Below are positions 11,073 to 22,459 of a stretch of 64,000 nt of DNA, one piece after another (within the stretch, counting starts at the first letter, position 1; each line of letters starts with the position of its first letter). This DNA comes from Stromatinia cepivora (taxonomy: Eukaryota > Ascomycota > Leotiomycetes > Helotiales > Sclerotiniaceae): positions 1,364,001-1,428,000 of the forward strand of contig RCTD01000011.1 in the NCBI GenBank assembly GCA_014898415.1. Reading direction: 5' to 3'. The notes under the pieces were generated by a model, which made no database searches, had not been told where the DNA came from, and saw nothing but the letters and a program-made list of their open reading frames with translations. Made by a program: the position numbers and the translations under genes.

Positions 11073-12881
11073 CTTGATTGTGTTTTTCGATTGAACGAAG
11101 AAAGAAAATTTTTTATTTGTTGATAACAGCAAGTCGAGAGCGAGTAAACGAGCCTTTCTTTTTAAAGATTTTGTTTTGCTTTTGGAGGAAAAGGATAAAG
11201 TTATAAAATTGGCGAGGTTGAAGATTGAATGGGGAAAGTGATGTCAAAAAGGCAGTAATAAAATGGCACAATTTTGTCCTCGATGATGTGATCGAATTCA
11301 ATTTCACAAAGCTGCAAGAGATTATGACAAAGAGAAGTGATTTGAGATGATAGTATGTTCCGTATATTATGAAGAGGTAGAGAGTTAAGATCACACAATA
11401 TAAAAGAAGTTGAAGTTGAAGTGGAAATGAGGGAAGGAAGATGATTTGAGTATATACTCCCCTGGTATATCTCTTCCCTCAGCAATTATAACAGAAAAGT
11501 GGACCATCATACAAAAGCACGACATTTCATTATTACAAAGACGGACTCCTTCATCATCGCATTACCGTGCCATAACTCCGTGAGCAGAGTAAGTGCTGTC
11601 AAAGCCTGTCATGAAGGATTTGAGAGGGACTTATTTGCCTTATTTGCCTTGTATTGAGAATTTGATATGGCGTGATAGACGCTAGTAGGGATTTGACTCT
11701 AATCATTTTCTTATGCTTGTTTTGTTTTACTGAGCCACTTTACTGAATGAGGTAGAGATTCAAGAGACTACAATGCAAGAGAATGTTCTTTGTTTCTCTT
11801 TGGTTCCTGAATCTCGGGTCCTTTTTTCTGGAGGTCGAGTTGTTCATTTGAAGATTTCTCGGTTGTAACGTTTTTGACGGATTGAGATTTTCTGGTGGTA
11901 ACTTTTTACGATTTATTTCCTTTTTTAATTTCTATATGATTTTTAGTCTAAGAGTTGTTTCCATCATATCTCACAATTCCTCACTCAATTCAAGCCTCTG
12001 ATGCTAAATTGTCCGAGATCAATTTCCTCAAATCTATCCAATATCAACAAGTCGATCCTCAAATCATCGACTCGGTAATCGAGTAGCTTCGTTAACCCCT
12101 GCCGATTACTTCACTGGTGTCATCGTTAACAAAAAGCACGACATTTCACGTGATATGATAACTTTAATGCTTACAAATAAATACTTTTTTAGTGGAGTTT
12201 TGTTCTTTGACGAAGGGGAGGTTTCGCAAGGCGTTAGATGCTTTGAACTCTCAGATGCCTTAAAGTCTTATCTTGTTTCGGGGTTTGGTGCTGATTCCCG
12301 GGTCTACTTAGGTAGTTGGATGGAAGCGGGATATTAGTGATTTCCGGGTCCGATGTGCGGTAAGGGGATGCCTTATTCTAGTGAATGATTCTTTAGCCAG
12401 GAGAGTAAAAAGGCTGGTAAGCAAGATTGTATCGAATATCGGCCAACATAGACCCGTGAGTCGTCATATCTAGTGCTCAGAATCACGTGCCTGTTATATA
12501 TGGAATATGAAGGAATTAAGTAACCATGATGAATGCTGAGAACATATTCGAGAATACCACTTGCTTGATGTTTGAGCATGGGCGCAACTGACGACGTCTA
12601 TGTTCCTATTCAATGACCAACCCTCCGCTTTAAAGCTAAGCTACTTTAATATCTAATGATACCTTCCTACAGAGTCAACAGCAGATGAACATCTCACTAG
12701 AAAAGTGATACATTTTACTAATAAAAGTACATTCCCTCAAATACACTCGCTCCTTCATCAACCCGATAACCAATGGGGTAAAACCAAAGCTTAACTTCCA
12801 TACCTAGAAACGCTGATCATTATCACTAGCATTTGAATATTGTGTTTGGTCCTGAAGTGACCCATGATGTCAGTGCTAAGT
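11073..12881. other. Intergenic, PAPS reductase upstream region and beyond; no gene seen
   Basis: The first ~400 bp carry CT-rich leader and promoter sequence of the PAPS reductase gene. The remainder has only short open frames on both strands (for example 12155-12337 and 12373-12579) without family resemblance. The accessory block with decayed genes begins here. Confidence 0.5.
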
Positions 12882-13050
12882 TCAATAGCTTACTCTCTCC
12901 AAGTCCGTTCGCCACGGCGCACTCATAACCTTCACAGATTGATAGATCCCAATATCATAACTTCCCGAGACTGTAATCGCCAGCCAGCCCAAGGTGAAAT
13001 TTATGGCCATCCCCCAAAACCGAGTCCACAATGACCATACACTCAATCAA
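12882..13050 (-). other. Uninterrupted protein-like reading stretch, possible gene fragment
   Basis: On the minus strand a frame from about 13050 to a TGA at 12882 reads about 55 codons with aromatic-rich, membrane-like sequence (WSLWTRFWGM, then INFTLGWLAITVSG, then YDIGIYQS) without an internal stop. No complete gene can be built around it. It lies directly downstream of the AA12 pseudogene, but I could not match it to that family. It may be the 3' end of another decayed gene or chance. Confidence 0.25.
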
Positions 13051-13209
13051 CCAAATCCGATCTTAACTCCTGGTTACCTCTACTTTCACAGCCAGCCTGA
13101 TACATACAACCACATTCCACCACCTTCAAGCTACCAGTGAGCCCTGCCCAACAGCAACTTCCGATTCACTCCACGTTTCAAACAACTTCTGAAAACCTCA
13201 CACTAGGTG

Positions 13210-14200
13210 TGGTGCTGAGATAAGTCCTCTCGCCATTATCATTGTCGGGATTATATTATTGCTGTCATGCCCCTCTGGATGTGATTCTGCTGCGGTTGTT
13301 ATTTGGCGTCAAATTCTTTTATCGATGGGAGCGTTGTGAGACTGGAAGATCATGCGAGCGGGCTGCGATCCCTGGATACAGGTATTTTGTTAAGGTATTA
13401 TTCGGCACGGCAACGAACTGGTCGCCGGGAGCAAAGACGTGATCTGTGATCAGATTCGGCTGCCAAACGGTGTAGCAGGCTGGGTAGCTGTACCAGTTCT
13501 TGTTTATTTGGTATCGTTAAGTCGCCAAGGTAGTTGAGTTCCTCGGCCGGACTTTCCTGATGGACTTCTGTTGTCATAGGGTTTACTGTGCGGCGGAAAT
13601 CGTCACCACTTTTCTCGATGCCCAGAGCCTGCTTCGGTAATCAGCCTTCCTATTCTATCGATTTGGGCCAGATAATCAAATATGTTATTTTCGTCGAAGG
13701 CGGGGGTGACTTTACCTCGAGGCCATAGCCCATCAGGTAGCCTTGCGTCACACAGTTGTAGCCGCAGTGAGGACAAACCGAATATCTTGACTACAGTACG
13801 CGCGGCAGCTGTGTTACCAGCGGCGGTATTGATATTCCCATTCAATCCATGCGCAACTAGTAGCAAGTTGGGTGTGAATACTCAATGTCTTTATGATATA
13901 GCCATCGCTGACCATACCTATAACCAATACGGTAGATGATTCGAAACATTACCAACTTGGCAGGATCGGAGATTGAGCTCCACGCAGTCATCAGGGAGCG
14001 TGCATAAAGCGTGGTACCGTTTGGGCTGAGATAAATACCATGGTTGGGGCTGGTCTGAGTGATCAAGATCCAACTGGATTGGATACAACTATCACCAGCC
14101 AAAGTATACTGTGAGATGCCCATGCCATTTGGGACCACAAAGGGACAGCCCTTGATATTAACGACGATGCACTAGGGTGATTTGGGATTCCCCACAATCT
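13210..14200 (-). pseudogene. Decayed AA12-type PQQ-dependent sugar dehydrogenase
   Basis: Reading the minus strand from about 14200 to 13210, collinear pieces of a secreted AA12 (soluble quinoprotein, pyranose/sorbosone dehydrogenase-like) enzyme appear in shifting frames. They are NHGIYLSPNGTTLYA (near 14040), LLVAHGLNGNINTAAG then VVKIFGLSS (13866-13770), GYLMGYGL (near 13735, other frame), SGDDFRRTVNPMTTEVHQ then SPAEELNYLGD (13610-13520), NWYSYPACYTVWQPN (near 13490), FAPGDQF and FQSHNAPID (near 13330). At least four frame changes and several stops separate them, and the N-terminus and C-terminal third are missing or unreadable. The live enzyme would oxidise sugars using PQQ. Order and spacing of motifs make the family call fairly sure; exact ends are not. 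Confidence 0.75.
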
Positions 14201-15759
14201 TTAATAACCACCCATCTACGGATTACTTGGAAGGGGAAACTGATGGCCGGAATTCCAGGGCAGGTGGATGGCACAGCTGCCGGAGTCATGGCGACTTATG
14301 GGGAAGGGATTCCAGGAGAAAAGATTGTTATCGATCTGATCTGCCGAAACCAAACCACTCTAGTGGAGTACGAAAGGATAATGAATACTTGGTATATCTA
14401 TAAAATCTTCCAAGTGGATGTGGGGAGAGGAGAAATCGGAAGCAAGAAACGTAGATTTTCGCTCATTGGTACTGGCTGGAGCCACAACAGCTGACAAAAC
14501 GATATCGTGAAAGCATTGGCTGTAAGATGACAGGGCTTAATGCACTACTCGACATAGTCACTAAATATGAAAGTTCAAAACTTGGTGACTTGAGTGCGCC
14601 ACGAGCACCTTAGGTAGGCTGGTGCTCGATACCAGGATTGCCGCAATGATAACTTGACTAGTGCGTTATGAAATTCCTTATCATTCTTCTATGAGTGCAA
14701 GTTACAAGGGCGAGGAAAAATTAGTCGAGCACTGAAGTCCATGTCATCCTCGAGTTGGGGGGAGAGAAGGCCCATATGGCAGGCCCCTGTTTGCTACAAT
14801 ACTGTGTTGTCTGATCTTGGACAGTGCTAGCAGAGTGTATACTAAGAGGTTTGGTTGCAGTGCTTCTCCTAAAATCGGCGTTAAAGACAATGTCATGCTG
14901 AGCATCTGTTTGGGAACAAACAATGCATATCTGCCTTTATGGTTGATTTGGTATTGCATTGTAAAGAATATAATTGGAGTAAATTACATTTCTCAAAACA
15001 AAGATAGTCTGATAAACTTTCTCATCACATTAGCTACTATAATCTCAGTAATGAGTGTTAATCAAAGCCGCATTAGACATGACGATACACTGACATGCAC
15101 TCCGTCAACTATATCCCGGTTGTGGCGATATCTTACTCTCGCTGGTCGCATGCACAGCCCAGTAGTCCGACGCTGCGCAATCTACCTCTCCTACTTCGAA
15201 TACTCACAAACAAGATCATCCTCTTTCAATTCCGACTTATCTAGGGTAAGCTAAATCACGAGCTAGAAGAGAAACACAAGATAGAAACACTCACACAAAC
15301 TGAACCGGCGTCTGGAAGATACGCACCATACGCTACTGTGCTAGTTCGAGCTTTCAGTAAGGCTTCAGACTTAAGACAAACTTGCGTGGACGCCGCCAAG
15401 GGTGATTAACTCTATTTGTCTGGGACATCGATCCACTTGAACAGTTTTTGAAGTGACATTTGGTGATTGTCCTATTGATTTTCCCCTGCGCCTCCTTTTA
15501 TAGTCCCTTTAGCGCAGCAAGTAAGCTGGCTCAATAGTAACACACAGTAGATCAGCTTTCTGCAAAGAAAGGTTATAATCAGTTTGCGCCACCGAATCTC
15601 ATTGGTTGCTTGCTTCTTTTCATCGTTTGGTGAATACGGGTACGCTATAAACGTGCGAAGTAAATCACTACTTGCTGTGAGGTATGAGAGTGAAGTGTAC
15701 ACTGCTATATTGAGCGAGCAACCAAGTGAGGAAAGAGAGAGCTAAAGAGAACGGAGAGG
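14201..15759. other. Accessory-block spacer, no supported gene
   Basis: Open frames at 14177-14494 and 14817-15254 (plus) and 15472-15702 (minus) lack motifs and splice context. Parts of 14200-14480 may be the unrecognisable N-terminal end of the AA12 relic, but I could not align them. Confidence 0.4.
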
Positions 15760-16095
15760 TTATATACGGGAACGTTCCTCCCTCCAGTAGTTTGTCGAAT
15801 GTAGCAGTTCTCGGCATCCCCTCAACATCCAACTCCATTTGCTCGCGAAGTGTTCAGTGACCTCCCAACTCTTTGGATTCCATGGAACGCCCCAGATTAT
15901 CAGAACACTCCTCTCTCTCGCTTGGGGCGTGACGTACGTCTGCAAGGTCATGGCAAAGGGCCTCGTCGTCGGACGGCTCGCCTCTGCCCGAGAGATTGTC
16001 TCGCAGGGTTGGAATAGGAAAGAGGTCTATCCATGGATGATGCACAACCGTTTTTTTGGGACGCAGTTGATCGAAGGTTCATTGCAGAACGGCAA
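15760..16095 (-). pseudogene. Remnant of a DUF3425 (bZIP-type regulator) C-terminal domain, frameshifted
   Basis: On the minus strand, HHPWIDLFPIPTLRDNL then DDEALCHDL (about 16045-15950) continues, one frame over, as VLIIWGVPWNPKSWEV, then FASKWSWMLRGC, then ELLHSTNYWREER (about 15920-15765). Together these match the DUF3425 domain found at the C-terminus of fungal bZIP-like transcription factors. The frame changes inside a GA dinucleotide run at about 15909-15925 (ctctctct on the plus strand), which fits a slippage indel or a sequencing error. Upstream of about 16095 I find no basic-leucine zipper, so at least the N-terminal half is gone or very decayed. The live protein would be a local regulator. 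Confidence 0.75.
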
Positions 16096-16576
16096 TCATA
16101 ATAGTTGGGATCCGTCCGATTGAAGGGAGATATCGCATCTTAGCTCAAACAAGCAAATGTAAACCTGAGCGCAAAGCTATTGCTGATTGAAGCACACAAG
16201 CATTGAGCTCTCGGCATCTGAACGGGCGCCAGAGGTCATCTTGTCTGTGGGCCATCCTGGTGTATGTCGTAACTCTTGACGTTTTCTTCACGGCAAAGTA
16301 TCCTAAGTTGCCAAAAAGAGGTATGTTTACTGTTGACGGAGAAGATGCAAATCATGCCATTGGCACCCCGCCAAATCATCTTTGCAAGTCAATTGACAGT
16401 CAATGGCAAGATCACGGTAGATCCTGGGGAATTAGTTTTTAGCATATAACTAATCAATTCGAGGTATCTAATATTCGATCAAATATAGCATTGGAATAAT
16501 TTCGGTATCATTTTCGATCCAGGAATAGTTTACCGCAGGGTTGGTTATTCGAGACTGAGCCAGGGGGTGAAAGTGA

Positions 16577-16623
16577 CGATGATATAGGTTGGCGATGATA
16601 TAGGTTGGCGATGATATAGGTGG
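16577..16623. repeat. 16-bp tandem repeat, three copies
   Basis: The unit cgatgatataggttgg occurs twice perfectly, plus a third copy lacking one t. Confidence 0.85.
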
Positions 16624-16772
16624 CGTTCGAAGGCTCTTCGTCTTCGGCAGTTCGAGCGGGAAGGACAAAACATTTTTTGGAAGCTGATTAGTAACCAACC
16701 TTATTCCTATTATTGCCCTAACATTGCGGGGCGCCACATGGTACGTACCAATGATTCTTCAAGACTGCTTAA

Positions 16773-16904
16773 GCGATATGCAGCCTGCTTATCCTGCAAC
16801 GCCAGGGGGCATGCATTTGTGCCAACCGTTGCCAAGGATGAGCACATGCTTTCAATTAAAACTTTAAGCTATTTAAGGTTAGGCGATATGCAGCCTGCTT
16901 ATCC
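16773..16904. repeat. 22-bp direct repeat pair, 110 bp apart
   Basis: Identical 22-bp copies (beginning gcgatatgcagcctgctt) lie at 16773-16794 and 16883-16904. Confidence 0.85.
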
Positions 16905-17416
16905 CTACAGGGCTAGAAACCGAAACTTAAACCCCCGTCGAGTCTCTATGAAGCAATTCAACGGACATCCCTACCAGGACTCACGATTGCAGACCGCTCC
17001 TACGATGCATCGGTATTTCGTCCTCGGTAGGTCAGTAGTAACTTCGCCTCTAGAATTCTCGACGCTAGCAGTGATAATTAGCCAATTGACTAATCATTCT
17101 GGATCGGGAGAAGTACTATCTATTTTGTAAACTTCAAGTGTGGAGAATTTACATCTATTTGACCTGCTGCGAAGTAGGAAATTACCTTGGGTCGCATAGG
17201 GGACCTTGGACATGTCACTATCTTGCACTTTTGGCATCGCTGGGTCAGGTCGACGATGACAACGCTCTGTCAATGAGGATATCACACTCGAGAATAATAG
17301 ACCAGTGTCTGTACAAAAGTTTCTTCTCACGAGTATAAAGAGATTGAGAGATCCGGCACTTTTAATTCATCATCCCTTATTCACTCTTCCCTATTCGCAG
17401 TCATTGTCCTTCTATC

Positions 17417-18600
17417 ATGTCTATTAATGCCACAATGCGTGCTGTCATCTGGGCAGGTGTGCCTTTCCAGATGAATGTTACGAACTTGCCTATGCCAACT
17501 GTTCAAAGCCCAACTGATGCACTCGTCCGAATCACTACCGCGGCCATCTGCGGCACTGACCTTCATGTGTACCATGGAGTGTACGGTAGCAGCAACATTC
17601 CGTATACCATTGGTCACGAAGCTATTGGAGTGATTTCCGAAATAGGCAGTGCGGTGACTGGATTTTCAGTGGGTGACAGAGTAATCATACCAGATGGTGT
17701 TCAAGATGGTCATATTGGCGGCCAATCCCATTTAGCATATGGCCTGGGTTCGGATTATGGCATGACAGGCGGTCTTCAAGGTAAGCATGCATCATTTCCA
17801 GTTTCCAGGATTTTCTTGTTTACTGATGTAGAATCCTAGCTGAGTACGCTCGAGTTCTGTGGGCGGACGGCAACCTTATGGCAATTCCACCAAGTAATGG
17901 TACGAATCTAGACAACGATTATCTCCTCGTAGGGGATATCTGGGGAACCGCTTGGGGAGCTATCGACTATTCTAGATTTCAACCGGGTGACACTCTAGTA
18001 GTCTTTGGCGCTGGACCTGTTGGACTTCTTGCTGCTTACACAGCCATCCTCCGCGGCGCCTCGCGAGTGTACTCTGTGGATCACGTTCCTGAGCGACTCA
18101 AGGTTGCTGAATCCATCGGGGCAATTCCTATTAACTTCAATAACTCCGATCCCGTGGAACAAATCCTACGTTACGAGCCGCAGGGCGTAAGGAGAAGTCT
18201 TAACTGTATCGGATTTGAGGCAGTCGACCAACAGGGCAATCCACGCGAAAACGAAGTCATCATGAATATGGTCGCTGTAACCGGCCAGCAGGGAGGCATT
18301 GGGCAGATTGGCATATTCGGCGCGTCGAACAACTCAACTGGAACTCCTCTCGCAGGCACTTTGTCACACACTATCGACTTTCCCATGTCCGACTTCTTCA
18401 GCAAGGGATTGAGTCTGAGAAGTGGACCTGTTGATATTGAAGCGATTGCTCCTGCTCTTATTAAGTTAATTTCGAGTGGTCGCGCGCGGCCAAGCTTCAT
18501 CGTTAGCCCAGAGATCAACATTAAACAGGCTCCTGAATACTTCCGTCGCTTTGACGAGCATTTGGAGACCAAGGTCATGATTCGCTTTCCTAAAGCTTGA
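17417..18600 (+). CDS. Zinc-type medium-chain alcohol dehydrogenase, formaldehyde-dehydrogenase-like subgroup
   Basis: Exons 17417-17780 and 17840-18600 (donor GTAAGC, acceptor CCTAG) give 374 aa. It should oxidise an alcohol or polyol with NAD(P). The N-terminal catalytic domain shows the zinc ligands Cys45 (AAICGTDLH) and His67-Glu68 (TIGHEAIG); a D at WGT (GDIWGTAW) sits where related enzymes place another ligand. The Rossmann motif VFGAGPVG is at 176-183, with an Asp (YSVDH) after the second strand suggesting NAD. The structural-zinc lobe, normally carrying four cysteines near residue 95-115, has no cysteines here (QDGHIGGQSH). Coding is intact in the midst of decayed genes, and a short-chain dehydrogenase follows 780 bp downstream on the same strand. 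The substrate is unknown. Confidence 0.88.
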
Positions 18601-19379
18601 TACAAATCACCTGAAGAATCCCCAATCGTTGTCTCCATCAGTTATCTAGGAGGAAATGGAGGGCTTGGGGATCAGTTATAGATCTACTGTAGGACTGATT
18701 TCTCTTATCAAATTGATTTAGTATAAGATTGGGTTATGTTCAATAATATGAAGGTCCATGTAAGAGATAGGATCTCCTCTATGGGTAGAGCTTCGTGCTT
18801 AAGATAATCATTGTACTTAGTTACATAGTATGAGAATTGCAACGTTGGGATCATTGATCGAATCCCTGCTTGAAGTCTAGTCAGCCGCAAACCACACCAC
18901 TTCTACGTGGCCCTAGAAAATGAAGTGGAAAAGGTATCGTACTTCATACTAGAGAATGTTATGTGTTGGTATATTCTACAATGCCACGGCCGCCTTCTAT
19001 AAGCCAAGGGGCACTAAAATGCCACTAGCTAGTGCTAAGTCTATTTAGGACACCACCCAATTGTGGAAGGGGCGTGAAGCGTTATCGCTGGGGACGAGTG
19101 GGGTCGGCAAGCAACTCTCGGCCAAGCCTAACTTCCTCGCTAATGTAAGTTTAAACTAGTGCATAAGCAAGCTGCAGACTCCTTTCATTTACAAGGTTGT
19201 CAAGTGGTTGCGAACGTCATCGCGAAAAGCAATAGCGAAGTACATATATTTTACACTGACTCCTATCGTTCCTACTAAAGTTTCTTGTCTAGCTATTCTC
19301 TTTTATCCTATCTTTGAAGACTACACGTGCACGGAACACTAATATTAACAAAACCAAGATTTCCCTTATTACATCAAAA
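18601..19379. other. Intergenic between the two dehydrogenases
   Basis: Nothing coding is seen. It holds the 3' flank of the alcohol dehydrogenase and the promoter of the short-chain dehydrogenase gene. Confidence 0.5.
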
Positions 19380-20505
19380 ATGGGAGAATATACATGCTCT
19401 GCCCCAGTAGACTGTGGGAAGGAAATTAATTTAGAGAACCTCAAGGGAAGGACAGCAATTGTCACTGGAGGTAAGTAACATGCCCTGCAACTGGCCAATG
19501 TTCTAACAAGCACATAGGCGCAAATGGCATAGGCCAGGCTTACGTCAGAGCACTCGCTGCAGCAGGGTATGTGATCTGAAGTCCAACAATAGATCCAATA
19601 TTAACACTATCGGAAAGAGTCAACGTATGCATCGGAGACATGGATGCTGAATCAGGCTCCAAGTTGGCATTAGAACTTGGACAGTAAGATCCTCTTAACC
19701 ATCTGTCATTTGGCAACGATTCTCGCACTTTTGAAGTGCGAAATTTGTGAAATGCGACGTGACGAAATGGGAAGATCAGCTTCAACTGTTTGCTGAAGCT
19801 GCATTGTTTGCCGGAAAAGTGGACTATGTTGTCGCCAATGTAGGTATTTGTCTTAATGACGAAATTTTCACCTTTGCCGGTAGGTTATTGTAATGTTATG
19901 TAACCTCCAGACTGACGATATTTCAACAGGTAAAGATCAGGAGCCCACCAAGCCAGATTTGACTACTGTTGATGTTAACTTGAAGGGGGCATTGTACACT
20001 ACCAAACTGGCGCTTCATTACTTCGTGAAACAGAATGGAGAAACTCCATCACCGCAGCAAGAAGACACATGCCTCGTATTGATAGGTTCTGGAGCAGCCT
20101 TTCTAGACTGTCCCAGGAGCCCTATATATCCCAGTACAAAGTGAGCTATGCGAGGTATTATGCATTCTATGAGGAGAACAGCCTTTTACTACGGCAGTCG
20201 GGTCAATGTGATCTCTCCCTGGTACGTACCAACACCCTTAGTAATTATGGTTTCTCTTGCTTATTAATCGACTTAGGTATGTCAAAACCAAGATATTGTC
20301 AGAAGATGCTTTCGCGCACGTACCCAAGTCTGGAGTGCAATTCGCGGAAGCAGAAGACGCGGGAAGCTGTCTGCTGCGTATTCTGTCCGATCAAACGATA
20401 AATGGTAAATCGCTTTTCCTCTCGGCTAGGAAATGGGCATCCGCAGGATTTCTCGATTTGGATATTGACGATTACCCTGGGAATGAACTCATCCAAGAAA
20501 TTTAA
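19380..20505 (+). pseudogene. Short-chain dehydrogenase/reductase gene with one in-frame stop
   Basis: Six exons fit with consistent phases: 19380-19470, 19518-19566, 19618-19683, 19737-19879, 19930-20221 and 20277-20505 (290 codons). The product would be a classical NAD(P)-dependent SDR. The cofactor loop is VTGGANGIGQAY, then CIGDMDAE, YVVANVGI in place of the usual NAG motif, a VDVNLKGA segment and the active-site pair Tyr183/Lys187 (SPIYPSTK). The very next codon, 188, is TGA at 20142-20144 where relatives have Trp (TGG). Everything after it still reads as good SDR sequence (RTAFYYGSRVNVISPW, then DDYPGNELIQEI) with intact splice sites. So either it is a very young pseudogene, a polymorphism or sequencing error, or a read-through case. 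I see no other lesion. Confidence 0.85.
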
Positions 20506-21268
20506 GTAGACTAGATGAAGGCGGCCCCTGTGTCGGAGGGTCTCTTTTTACAATGAGGTCGCTAAATCGGCTTTCCTAGTTTCGTTGGTTGATACACACA
20601 GCTTTGAAACCCTCTCTTCTTTCATAATCCGCAATTGTGTTTGACTGGTTTGTGTGAAATTGAGAATCAAAGGCCAGGCCGCTTGTTATATAGGAAAGGG
20701 GTTAGCTAGAAGTGGGGGCTATATGGGCCAAGGACCTGAGCATCCCAATAGAAATATATCAATTCAAGTCGAAATCAATTGATCAATGGTAGCCAGGGCC
20801 CAGGGAGAACACCGAGAGTATTGTGACGCATTCAGCTTTACGACATGAACTTATTCAAGTGAGTTAGTTCAACATACCTTAAAGGAATCGTCGGCCAGGA
20901 GGCGAATTATACCCACGTTGCATTCTTGATTAGTTGAGTAGGAGGTCAAAATCAATTCCAGGGGTACGAGTCGGGAATGGCGTGCTCTCGCAGCATAGGG
21001 ATAGACACAATTATATTATATTTAGTTTTGGGATCTTTTTGTACGATGCTCAATGATTCCATGAAGTGTATTTAAAGTCTTCGAACAGGCATTGCCGGTG
21101 TTCTTTATCCAGAAGATTGTAGATCTGTGAGATCAAACATCCCTCCATCTATACTGCCAATTCTCCAATTTCGAGCTCATCAACACCCGAAAATTTATGT
21201 AGGCTGCCAAAAGTATATACACAATTGCCCGATAATTGCAAATAGGATGCTGAAATTGCGAGAATGCC
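20506..21268. other. Intergenic, no gene seen
   Basis: Lies between the 3' ends of the SDR gene and the arylsulfatase relic. No protein-like frame or RNA gene is visible. Confidence 0.5.

Positions 21269-22459
<1,191 letters not shown>

Larger units (their letters stand above)
16096..17416. other. Spacer with repeats; promoter side of the alcohol dehydrogenase
   Basis: Contains a 16-bp tandem repeat, a 22-bp direct repeat pair and no recognisable gene. The short frames (16203-16442, 16738-17130) have no motif. The last ~80 bp before 17417 are the dehydrogenase leader (ccttattcactcttccc). Confidence 0.45.
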
